This document shows positions 15,931-23,839 of a DNA stretch of 46,865 nucleotides, piece after piece; within the stretch, counting starts at the first letter, position 1, and each line of letters begins with the position of its first letter. The DNA lies in NCBI GenBank assembly GCA_944350445.1, contig CALVOW010000010.1:1-46865 (forward strand), read 5' to 3'. A program made the translations under genes and the position numbers. The notes under the pieces are model-generated. The model was given only the letters and a program-made list of their open reading frames with translations. It had not been told where the DNA came from and ran no database searches. Origin of the DNA: an uncultured Bacilli bacterium. Its GTDB lineage: Bacteria; Bacillota_I; Bacilli_A; RF39; UBA660.

Positions 15931-18840
15931 TTAATAAATGTTATTTTTTTCTTTCTTTAAAATTTTTGCTTTATTTTTAGAAATTGATTTTTGTTCTAAT
16001 TCTGCCCTACTATCAAAAGAATTACTAAACTGTTCTATAGAACCATCTTTATAAGTTATAACATACCAATCATCATTACAATAAACTTCTTTTAAATCTT
16101 CTACATCTATTGCTTTATATGAATCTATTGTATTTTCTTTTTCTGCTTTAACATATCTTAAAGCATTAACTTTCTTATTCATGATTTTTATGTAATCCTC
16201 TTCATAAGATTCATCGTCCGAATAAACCATAATATCTTTTCTATCATCTTGATAAGCAAAACAACTTTGTCCCAAATTAAATATACCATTTCCTCTAATT
16301 AAGTATTGAACATTTTTTGAATCAGAATATCCAACTTCTTCAATAGGTTGTGGTAAAACATCAACGAATTTTCTATTACTTCCTAATCTACTTCCGAAAT
16401 CTTTATCTTCAAGATTACAAGTTTTTGCTATTAAGCAAGGATACTGTTCAATACCTTTTATTTCTTTATCAAAATTTGTAAATCCAATAGTTATATTTTT
16501 AATGCAACTTTCTATTCCCTCTGATTGATATGAAGTTTTTATTAATTCATCTGCAAATTGTAAATATACATCAAAAAAATCTACTGAGTTTATTTTTTTA
16601 GAAATTTCAATATTATCTAAACATAATAAATCTCCATTTCTCCAAACCCAACTATGTGCTAATATTTCATTACTTTTTTTAATAACTAAAATTCTACCAT
16701 TATTACTTGTTAAAGAATGTTTTAAACATGAATATCCATTTCCTAATACAGTAAAGCAACAATCTGTTTTATTACCTATAGCTAATGCTTCCATATTATC
16801 TAATCTTAATATTTCATAAGAATATTCATCTTTTGTTCCTGTAATTCTTGGTATTGTAGAATTTACTCTAGTTAACATTTGATCATGTAATAATAAAGTT
16901 TCATTCACATTACTATTACTGCATCCAATAAACTTGAATAATCCTTCTAAACGATAATATTTAGGTGGTAATGATATTTCATCACTTTTTAAAAAATCTA
17001 TTATTATTTTTAATGATTTATCTTTATCATTCATAACAATCATTTCCCATTCACTAAATATTCTTGGGAAGTATTTATACAAATCATTATCTTTATTAGA
17101 TAACATTTCTTTAATCTTTGAATAATCTTTATCACTAAACAATAAATTCATTAATTTGGTATTTAATATTGGATTATATTGTTCATCTAATTTTATATTT
17201 TTAACATCTACATTACCTACTAAATGTTCTAATACAGGTAATGTATCGTCTATTTCTAATATGTTTTTTGCATTATTAAATCCAACCATTAAAATCAATT
17301 TTAAAATTAATTGTTTGTAACTTCTAAAATGCCAATCACTATTTTCAAACTTTTTACATAATTGTTTATGTTGTTTAACATTATAATTTTCTAATTGTTC
17401 TACTGTAAAATCTTCTACTTTGAAATCAATTTGTCCTAATCTATTAAATATTGTTATTTCTTCAATACTAAATAGTTCATATAAAATTGTTATTGATTTA
17501 CCCATAACAATTTTATAAAATAATTTTTCTATTTCTTTAAAATTATTATTTTCAATATTGTTTATAATATTTTGATTTTTTAAAAAATTTATAAAATTAA
17601 CTAAATGTTTTTTATAAGCACCATCACTTTTAGAAATAGTATTATTTTGAAACATCACTTTTAATTCGCATAAATTCTTTAAATATTTATCAGAAAAAAT
17701 TGAAGTTGTTTCATCTATTTTTTCTAATACACCTGTTGGTATAATGTTATTTCTATATTTTTCTTCAACATACCCTAATGCAGATACATCTCCTTTATGC
17801 CAATAAGAAGTATAAAACTTTGTATCAAATAATTCTTCTATATCAACTATTTCAAAAGTATCTAATATATTTTTAAAATCATCATTGATTGTTCTAGTCT
17901 TAGAACACAGTTTAATCCAATCATTTAATGTTAATGAATTAAAGACTTCTTTATTTTTACTATACAAATCTATAATAATTTTAGGACTTATTTTAGATAT
18001 TATCTTTTTTAGTTCTTGTTTCTTAATTATATTTTCAAAAAAGTTTGATATTAAAATTTCTTGCTTTGAGCTATCCGTTTCACTTAAATATTCTTTTAAA
18101 TCATATTCATCAATATTATCAAAAGCAACATTTAATTTAACATAATGTTTATTTACAAATTCTTTATATACTTCTATATTCTCTATATACTTTAGAAATG
18201 ATAAAAGTTGTCTCGGATTAAATTGGTTAATTTTTTCATTAAACTTATCTAGGAAGAAATTCATAAATTCTTCATTATAAACTCTTTGTTGTTGAAAAAC
18301 ATTGTTTATATCATTTATATTAGCAGTTTCATAACAACATCTATTATGAAAATATAATCCATTAATAAATTCTCTATTTTCTACTTCTAATAATTCACTA
18401 TAAAATTCAGTATAAAAACTATAGTAATCTTCATGAGCAAATCCATGAAATAAATTTTCAGGATTTTGACTTATAACTTTTTTAAATAACTCAACATCAA
18501 CATTTCTTAATTCTTTTAAAACATTAAAAGAAAGAAAATATGATAAAGATCTAGGAGCCATCATTGTATATAAAAATATATCTTTATCATGTTCTTTAAT
18601 ATATTTAATATTTTCTTTAAAAAATGTTATTTGTTTTTCTTCTGGTAATTTACTAATAATATAATAAATAGTAAGAGGAGTCATATCATTAATATTTTTA
18701 TTACCAGTTTCAATATATTCATCACACTCTTTAAGTGCTTTTTCTTCGTTTTCTTTACTAATATTTAATGAAAGTGGTATTGAATTTTTTTTAAGTTGTT
18801 CTAATAAATCTTTCATTTGTTCATCAGTTAATTCTGGCAT
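15931..18840 (-). CDS. Large unknown protein with a conserved-looking C-terminal Cys/His/Trp domain
   Basis: I cannot assign a family to this 969-residue protein. The first 650 residues are Asn/Lys/Glu-rich and mostly helical, with repeated short helices (ISKISPKIIIDLYSKN, FNSLTLNDWIKLCSKT) that suggest a helical-repeat scaffold. Around 685-750 there is a compact block, NKTDCCFTVLGNGYSCLKHS then LVIKKSNEILAHSWVWRNGD, LLCLDNIEI, which looks like an enzymatic or ligand-binding core reminiscent of GNAT or PcfJ-like domains. A possible small strand-rich domain (NVQYLIRGNGIFNLG, DDWYVITYKDGSIEQF) ends it. No signal or membrane segment is seen. GGGGG precedes the ATG. It follows the ankyrin-AAA+ gene by 21 bases, so the two are probably one functional unit. 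Confidence 0.8.
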   Translation of the reverse strand: MPELTDEQMKDLLEQLKKNSIPLSLNISKENEEKALKECDEYIETGNKNINDMTPLTIYYIISKLPEEKQITFFKENIKYIKEHDKDIFLYTMMAPRSLSYFLSFNVLKELRNVDVELFKKVISQNPENLFHGFAHEDYYSFYTEFYSELLEVENREFINGLYFHNRCCYETANINDINNVFQQQRVYNEEFMNFFLDKFNEKINQFNPRQLLSFLKYIENIEVYKEFVNKHYVKLNVAFDNIDEYDLKEYLSETDSSKQEILISNFFENIIKKQELKKIISKISPKIIIDLYSKNKEVFNSLTLNDWIKLCSKTRTINDDFKNILDTFEIVDIEELFDTKFYTSYWHKGDVSALGYVEEKYRNNIIPTGVLEKIDETTSIFSDKYLKNLCELKVMFQNNTISKSDGAYKKHLVNFINFLKNQNIINNIENNNFKEIEKLFYKIVMGKSITILYELFSIEEITIFNRLGQIDFKVEDFTVEQLENYNVKQHKQLCKKFENSDWHFRSYKQLILKLILMVGFNNAKNILEIDDTLPVLEHLVGNVDVKNIKLDEQYNPILNTKLMNLLFSDKDYSKIKEMLSNKDNDLYKYFPRIFSEWEMIVMNDKDKSLKIIIDFLKSDEISLPPKYYRLEGLFKFIGCSNSNVNETLLLHDQMLTRVNSTIPRITGTKDEYSYEILRLDNMEALAIGNKTDCCFTVLGNGYSCLKHSLTSNNGRILVIKKSNEILAHSWVWRNGDLLCLDNIEISKKINSVDFFDVYLQFADELIKTSYQSEGIESCIKNITIGFTNFDKEIKGIEQYPCLIAKTCNLEDKDFGSRLGSNRKFVDVLPQPIEEVGYSDSKNVQYLIRGNGIFNLGQSCFAYQDDRKDIMVYSDDESYEEDYIKIMNKKVNALRYVKAEKENTIDSYKAIDVEDLKEVYCNDDWYVITYKDGSIEQFSNSFDSRAELEQKSISKNKAKILKKEKNNIY

Positions 18841-18861
18841 GATATTATCCCCCTTCCTTTT

Positions 18862-20448
18862 TTATTTTTTAAATCTATTAAAATCTATTTTTAATACTCT
18901 CTGTGCTGGCTTAGATATACTTGTATCTAAATTTTTTAATCTTGCTATTGCTTGCTCTCTTGTAGATTCATAGATTCTATCACAATATTCAAATCCTTCA
19001 ATAAAGTGTTCTACTGTAATAAATTCACTATCATAAACTTTTGCAAATGCAAATGCTTTATCAACAATAGAAATAGCTAAATCTGGATTATTAACCATAT
19101 CATTATATACTCTATGACTTTTTTCAGTAGCACTTAATATAATATTTACTATTTGAGTTCTTATATTTTCGTTCTCAAATGATATTCCATTTTTTACATA
19201 ATAATCTCCAATTACTTTATCAACTATTTGATATAAAATATCATCAGTAGGTTCTTTAACAGTGATTTTTTCAAATCTTCTTTTTAAAGCATCATCACTA
19301 AAGAACTTTTGATATTCTTTTTCAGTTGTTGTTCCAATTACTTTTAAATTAGATCTATCAATATAATGTTTTAACATAGATGCCATGTCATTATCTTTAC
19401 CTTTAGTTGAACCAATACCATATATTGTATGAATCTCATCTATAAATACAATTACATCTAATCTTTCACATAACTTCATTAATTTAGTCATATTATCTTC
19501 AAACATTCCAACATATTGGCATCCTGCAACTATATCACTTGGATTAACTTCTAAAATTATTTTCACTTGTAAAAAGTTTGGTACTTGTCCCGTTTTAATT
19601 CTATAAGCAAGTTCATCTACTATTGCAGTTTTACCTACTCCTGATTCTCCAACAATTAATGGTCTTTTTTTATCTTGAGCTAAAGTAATCATAAGATTTT
19701 TTAACTCTTTTTCTCTTCCAATAGTTGGTGCAACTATATAATTTTTCTTATTTAATACTTTTCCATATTTTTCAAGTTCTGAAATATCTTTGTCTGATAG
19801 AGTTGATGTTACTGTAGCAACAGAAACTTCTTGTCTTACTGGTGCATTATTAACAACAACAGGTTTAATTTCTTTAGGTTTATTATCTTTTTGAATCATA
19901 GGATATTTTTCTTCAAATTTTTTCTTAAAACTTTCTATTTGTTCTCTAGAATATTGTTTTTGGAAAATCATTGCTTCAAGTAAATTTCTACCTTCTGAAC
20001 AAACTTTAGTACAATCATATCCATTAGAACATAATAAATCATAAATTCTTTCAACTTCACCCAAATAATCATCACTATATATTGCAGTATGCATAATAGT
20101 ATCTTTATCACTATCAATATGATTAATGTTTAAATTGTATTTTAATGCTTCAGTAATAATATTTAAAATAAATTCCTCACTATATCCAGCATATAAAGCA
20201 GTTTGAATAAAATTATAATTATAATCTGCTTCTAAGTTTGGACTTAATCCAATTTGTAATAATGATTTAATAGCTAAAAAACACTTTGCTTCATCATACT
20301 TATCATCTACTAAAATATGTAATATTGATTGATTATCATCATCAGTATAATCCAAACTACCAAATGCACCCTTAATCTTTTTTACATTAGAATGCATATC
20401 TTGTGTCATTTTTGATAATAAAAATCTTATATTATTTTTATTTAACAT
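18862..20448 (-). CDS. Ankyrin-repeat AAA+ ATPase with ClpA/ClpB-type D1 domain
   Basis: The 528-residue protein starts with ankyrin-like helix pairs (about 35-165: DDDNQSILHILVDDKYDEA, YNFIQTALYAGYSEEFILN, KDTIMHTAIYSDDY, GRNLLEAMI). A linker at 185-235 leads to one AAA+ module of the Clp D1 type: GREKEL (244-249), Walker A GESGVGKT (267-274), pore loop QYVGMFE with Tyr 312, Walker B VIVFIDE (332-338), sensor-1 IGTTT, arginine finger LKRRFEK, then the C-domain. All ATPase residues are present, and the pore tyrosine suggests threading of protein substrates. The ClpB N domain, middle coiled coil and D2 are absent. AAAGGGGG precedes the ATG. It is probably the motor for the 969-residue partner downstream. 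Confidence 0.88.
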   Translation of the reverse strand: MLNKNNIRFLLSKMTQDMHSNVKKIKGAFGSLDYTDDDNQSILHILVDDKYDEAKCFLAIKSLLQIGLSPNLEADYNYNFIQTALYAGYSEEFILNIITEALKYNLNINHIDSDKDTIMHTAIYSDDYLGEVERIYDLLCSNGYDCTKVCSEGRNLLEAMIFQKQYSREQIESFKKKFEEKYPMIQKDNKPKEIKPVVVNNAPVRQEVSVATVTSTLSDKDISELEKYGKVLNKKNYIVAPTIGREKELKNLMITLAQDKKRPLIVGESGVGKTAIVDELAYRIKTGQVPNFLQVKIILEVNPSDIVAGCQYVGMFEDNMTKLMKLCERLDVIVFIDEIHTIYGIGSTKGKDNDMASMLKHYIDRSNLKVIGTTTEKEYQKFFSDDALKRRFEKITVKEPTDDILYQIVDKVIGDYYVKNGISFENENIRTQIVNIILSATEKSHRVYNDMVNNPDLAISIVDKAFAFAKVYDSEFITVEHFIEGFEYCDRIYESTREQAIARLKNLDTSISKPAQRVLKIDFNRFKK

Positions 20449-20525
20449 ATAGAATTCCCCCTTTGAATTGTGTTATATAATAACATAAAATGTAAAGTTT
20501 TACAAATTATACTTCTCTTTTATTC

Positions 20526-21446
20526 TTAAAAAACATCATTTATTGTATAAGTATCATCAAAATTACCATAGCATGTCTTTATTTCATACAATTTCTCTTT
20601 ATCACTATAGTAATTTGAGAATTCTATTAAAAATTCTTGATTAATTAGTTCTAATATTTTTAATACTTCATCAATTAATTTAGTACCTGATATAATATAG
20701 TCAAAATATATGTCATTACTTATATATAATACCGTTGGTTCACTTTTTCCTTTACCTTTAGCAGATTTATGTGGAAATAATAAGTCGAAGGGATTATAAT
20801 CTCGATTTTTTATTGAAATATCTATCGCTTTTTTTATATTTACATCTTTATATATATCGATTAAAGTTGATAACAAAGATATTTCATTATCTTTAATTTG
20901 TACCATTAAAATTTTTGAAGAAAACTCCATATATCTACTACATTTATTGGTATTTCTATCATATCTAGTTTCAGTTGTATGTAATATTCTGTTTCTAAGC
21001 ATATAGATTTGCCACCAAATACCAAATTGATTTCTACTTGGATATATTTTCTCGATAGCTTTTGCGTTTAAATATTTTGATAATATTTGCTTTTGTTCTG
21101 ATTCAAAAACTACTGATACAGAAGCTATAAAAGCATCAAAGTAAAAAGTTAATTCTTCATATCTTTTATCTGGGCAAATTGATATATTATTTTGTTTTAA
21201 TAATTCATCCTTTGAAACAATTTCATTAAACAAAGTTAAATATTTTTTTAAAAAGAATATTATCTTACTGATTTTAAATGAGAAATCATCAAATAGTTTA
21301 TTTGAATCATACCTTACAACTTCTTCATCAGTTTGATTTTTATACTTTTCAAATCCAATTATATTTAATATGTTTATTTGCTTAGATAATTTATCAACAT
21401 ACTTTATTTGATTATTTATTTTATCAAATAATGTTTTATAATCCAT
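20526..21446 (-). CDS. Unknown protein with a HEPN-type R-N-x3-H motif
   Basis: A 306-residue mostly helical protein. Residues 148-157 read YMLRNRILHT, a match to the R-x4-6-H signature of HEPN ribonucleases, including Asn after the Arg, and it is preceded by long helices as in that fold. A second half contains FDLLFPHKSAKGKGKSEPTV and more helices. The whole is otherwise unrecognised. It follows the 267-residue gene by 25 bases and is separated from the AAA+ gene by 77 bases. HEPN proteins are common toxins and defence effectors, so an RNase role is plausible but rests on one motif. Assigning a family would need a profile search. Confidence 0.65.
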   Translation of the reverse strand: MDYKTLFDKINNQIKYVDKLSKQINILNIIGFEKYKNQTDEEVVRYDSNKLFDDFSFKISKIIFFLKKYLTLFNEIVSKDELLKQNNISICPDKRYEELTFYFDAFIASVSVVFESEQKQILSKYLNAKAIEKIYPSRNQFGIWWQIYMLRNRILHTTETRYDRNTNKCSRYMEFSSKILMVQIKDNEISLLSTLIDIYKDVNIKKAIDISIKNRDYNPFDLLFPHKSAKGKGKSEPTVLYISNDIYFDYIISGTKLIDEVLKILELINQEFLIEFSNYYSDKEKLYEIKTCYGNFDDTYTINDVF

Positions 21447-21471
21447 GTTATCCCTCCTTCATACTATTCTA

Positions 21472-22275
21472 TTATTTCTTTAGACTATGAATTAATTTAA
21501 TAATAGTAATACCATAATCTATTAAAAATTCTTTTTGTTCTTTACTAAATTGCTTTCTTTCTTCTAATGCATTATTGCTAGCATGTCTAAAACATTGTAT
21601 TTGTTTTCTATAGTTTTTTATTATTTCATCATCTATATATTTAAAACAATACTTCGAATAATCTAATTTAATAAAATTTCCATCTACACATAAAAGATTT
21701 TCAATAAGATTTGCTATTTCTTTAATTTTTTCATCAATAGTCATATTTTCAAATCTTGCATTCCTAGTAGAAATTTCTATAAACATTTTATCAATATTAG
21801 TTTCAATTTTAATGGATGTTTCTTTTTCAAAAGTCAAATTTTCTACCATTTTTCTTCTAGTCATATATTGAACTGTACCATTATGATCCAAACCTCTCTC
21901 AATTGCTAAATTTCTTATATCAATGCAAGTAAATTTATACGGATCATCAGGTGGCCTATCAATAATTCTAGGAAATTCTTTTATTCTATAACTATTGTCA
22001 TGTAAATAGAATAGAGAAAAGTAAAATAATCTTGTATTTTTTATAGTGGTAATATCAAGATTAGGTTCACATAAATCTTTCAAGGTTCTTACAACATCTT
22101 CATCATCGTAGACTTCATATTCTATCTCATCATATGGATCTTCATTAGTTATAAAATTCATTTCATCCATTGTTTGTTTATCTTCTTCTGCTTTTGTTAT
22201 TAATTCATTATAGAATTTATAATAATAATCTTCTTTTGATACATGTTCCTTATAATATTTTTCAAGATTAATCAT
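21472..22275 (-). CDS. Unknown island protein, possible Abi-like helical C-terminus
   Basis: The 267-residue protein begins with a Glu/Asp/Tyr-rich segment (FITNEDPYDEIEYEVYDDED) and ends in a helical region: ISTRNARFENMTIDEKIKEI, ANLIENLLCVDG, CFRHASNNALEERKQF, FLIDYGITIIKLIHSLKK. The latter pieces recall the C-terminal helical domains of abortive-infection proteins, but no catalytic motif is clear. GAGGTG precedes the ATG, and a good extended -10 promoter lies 20 bases further up. It is cotranscribed with the HEPN-motif gene downstream. Confidence 0.6.
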   Translation of the reverse strand: MINLEKYYKEHVSKEDYYYKFYNELITKAEEDKQTMDEMNFITNEDPYDEIEYEVYDDEDVVRTLKDLCEPNLDITTIKNTRLFYFSLFYLHDNSYRIKEFPRIIDRPPDDPYKFTCIDIRNLAIERGLDHNGTVQYMTRRKMVENLTFEKETSIKIETNIDKMFIEISTRNARFENMTIDEKIKEIANLIENLLCVDGNFIKLDYSKYCFKYIDDEIIKNYRKQIQCFRHASNNALEERKQFSKEQKEFLIDYGITIIKLIHSLKK

Positions 22276-22295
22276 ATAATTTCACCTCACAAAAT

Positions 22296-22304
22296 ATTAT
22301 ACCA
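22296..22304 (-). promoter_or_regulatory. Extended -10 promoter for the 267-residue / HEPN-motif pair
   Basis: The minus strand reads TGGTATAAT (TATAAT at 22296-22301), an extended -10 element about 20 bases before the 267-residue gene. No strong -35 box is seen. It suggests this pair can be transcribed apart from the ParB and regulator genes. Confidence 0.55.
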
Positions 22305-22340
22305 TAATGTTAATTAAAAATTTTCTAAATAAAAAAGTAA

Positions 22341-23195
22341 CTATTTATTGATATTTTTATAAGCTTTTATCGCCTCAATAATATATTGTTCAATATATCT
22401 TTTATCTCTTTTCGCTAAACTAAATGGTAATACACTTATTATCTTTGATTTATTAAAAGATATTTTTTCATGTTGATTTCCTTTTTCCTCTAATAAAATT
22501 TTATCTATGTCATCGAATGTTAATAATTTTTTTGAACTAAGTTTTCTTATTCTTATTGCTTGTGCATGGCTTGGCGTTGTATCTTCATATGTTATTGCTG
22601 AGTATACTATCTGTTGTTCAGTTTTAGAAAGAAAAGATAATTCTACCGCAGGTAATAATCCCATAGTTAAATTATGTTCTTCTTTTATTTTTCCAGTATT
22701 ATCAACTATTTCTAATAACTCAGGTATTAAATATGTTAATCTTATATATCTTTGAATTTGTCTTGCACTATCATTACTTTTTTCTGATAATTTTTCATCA
22801 CTTCTTAACCTCGTGTCATTATGACACGAAGTTTTACCTTGATGCTTCATTGCTTCCATTTTCATTCTATAAGCAAATGCTTTTTCACTTGGTAACAACT
22901 TTTCTCGATACATATTAGAATCTACCATAAATATTGTAGATTCATCATCATTTAAATCTTTAATGATTGCATCAATTTCTTTTAAACCTAATATTTCATA
23001 TACTTTCTTTCTTCTATGACCTGATAAAAGTTCATATCTGTTATCTTCTTTTTTTCTAACTACAATAGGTACTAATAATCCATTTAGTTTTGTACTTTCT
23101 ACTAGAGTATTTAATTCATCACCTAATTCTACTTTATATGGATGATTCTTAAAATCATCTATTTCACTAATTTTAATTTTTATTATTTCATTCAT
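22341..23195 (-). CDS. ParB/Srx-domain (KorB-like) DNA-binding protein
   Basis: A 284-residue ParB family protein. The N-terminal ParB nuclease/CTPase-like domain shows KISEIDDFKNHPYKV, NGLLVPIVVRKKED and LLSGHRRKKVYEILG with GHRR at 59-62, then SNMYREKLLPSEKAFAYRMK. The central helix-turn-helix includes SEKSNDSARQIQRYIRLTYL. It resembles the plasmid and integrative-element ParB proteins of Bacillota, and no ParA is present in the window. Its start overlaps the end of the regulator gene by eight bases. A perfect 19-base palindrome lies within its coding sequence. It may act as a partition protein or as a regulator of the island. Confidence 0.88.
   Translation of the reverse strand: MNEIIKIKISEIDDFKNHPYKVELGDELNTLVESTKLNGLLVPIVVRKKEDNRYELLSGHRRKKVYEILGLKEIDAIIKDLNDDESTIFMVDSNMYREKLLPSEKAFAYRMKMEAMKHQGKTSCHNDTRLRSDEKLSEKSNDSARQIQRYIRLTYLIPELLEIVDNTGKIKEEHNLTMGLLPAVELSFLSKTEQQIVYSAITYEDTTPSHAQAIRIRKLSSKKLLTFDDIDKILLEEKGNQHEKISFNKSKIISVLPFSLAKRDKRYIEQYIIEAIKAYKNINK
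22811..22829. promoter_or_regulatory. Perfect 19-base palindrome inside parB
   Basis: TCGTGTCATTATGACACGA has two perfect nine-base arms around one base. ParB proteins often bind palindromes in or beside their own gene, so this is a candidate parS-like or autoregulatory site. It does not match the canonical chromosomal parS (TGTTTCACGTGAAACA). Confidence 0.4.
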
Positions 23196-23649
23196 TACTA
23201 TCTTCCTTTACTTTATAATTTATCTTCCATTCAAAATATTCTTCATAATTAACTATCATTTTTTGTTTTTTATCTCTCATAGTATTCCATTCGTCAAAGA
23301 ATGAATTAATAGTTTCATCATCAGTATTTAAATCAATTCTCATTTTAGGAAACATTTCTTCTAGCCATAATAGAAAATAAAGAATATCTGATGTACTTTT
23401 AAATTCATATTGTTTAATTAAATTATCATTTACTAAAAGTATATTTGATAATTCCTGTAATCTAGATTTACTTGGATTCCTCTCTCCCTGTTCATATCTA
23501 GTTAAAGTTCTTCTTTTATTTTCACCAGTTATTCCTAAATCATCTGAAACATTATCTTGAGTTAAATGTCTAAAAATTCTCACAAATTTTATTCTTGATC
23601 CTTGTGATAAATCATAAAGGTCAGGCCTTAAATATATTCGATTTCGCAT
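23188..23649 (-). CDS. Xre-family helix-turn-helix regulator
   Basis: The 153-residue protein carries an N-terminal Cro/C1-type domain at about 18-75: SRIKFVRIFRHLTQDNVSDD, LGITGENKRRTLTRYEQGER, NPSKSRLQELSNIL. The remainder is acidic and unrecognised and may bind a ligand or partner. The ATG at 23649 is chosen because AGGAGG precedes it by seven bases. A longer frame to 23736 lacks a ribosome site and runs through hairpin sequences. It is the first gene of the island and overlaps parB by eight bases. The inverted repeats just upstream are candidate operators for it. Confidence 0.85.
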   Translation of the reverse strand: MRNRIYLRPDLYDLSQGSRIKFVRIFRHLTQDNVSDDLGITGENKRRTLTRYEQGERNPSKSRLQELSNILLVNDNLIKQYEFKSTSDILYFLLWLEEMFPKMRIDLNTDDETINSFFDEWNTMRDKKQKMIVNYEEYFEWKINYKVKEDSNE

Positions 23650-23670
23650 TGTCTCACCTCCTTTTTTCCT

Positions 23671-23724
23671 GTCGCAAAAAAACATAAAAAAAGCTAAGAT
23701 ATGCGACATTAACCAATATCTTAG
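23671..23724. promoter_or_regulatory. Nested inverted repeats, candidate operator of the island regulator
   Basis: CTAAGATAT (23694-23702) and ATATCTTAG (23716-23724) are perfect nine-base arms around 13 bases. Interleaved with them, GTCGCA (23671-23676) and TGCGAC (23702-23707) form a second inverted pair. They lie 22-75 bases before the regulator start, where an operator or leader structure would be expected. Confidence 0.45.
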
Positions 23725-23792
23725 TCTAAATTTCAAATTTTATATTAATTTTTAGTGTAAAATATATAAATCTAATTTTTTGTAAAAAATTA

Positions 23793-23820
23793 AAAAATCC
23801 TAGATTTTTCTAGGATTTTT
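23793..23820 (-). terminator. Terminator of ppdK
   Basis: AAATCCTAGA pairs with TCTAGGATTT across TTTT, a stem of about 12 pairs when A/T flanks are counted. The minus strand after it is T-rich. It is twenty bases past the ppdK stop, and its symmetry lets it work in both directions. Confidence 0.85.
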
Positions 23821-23839
23821 GGTTATAAATTTTAGTTAA

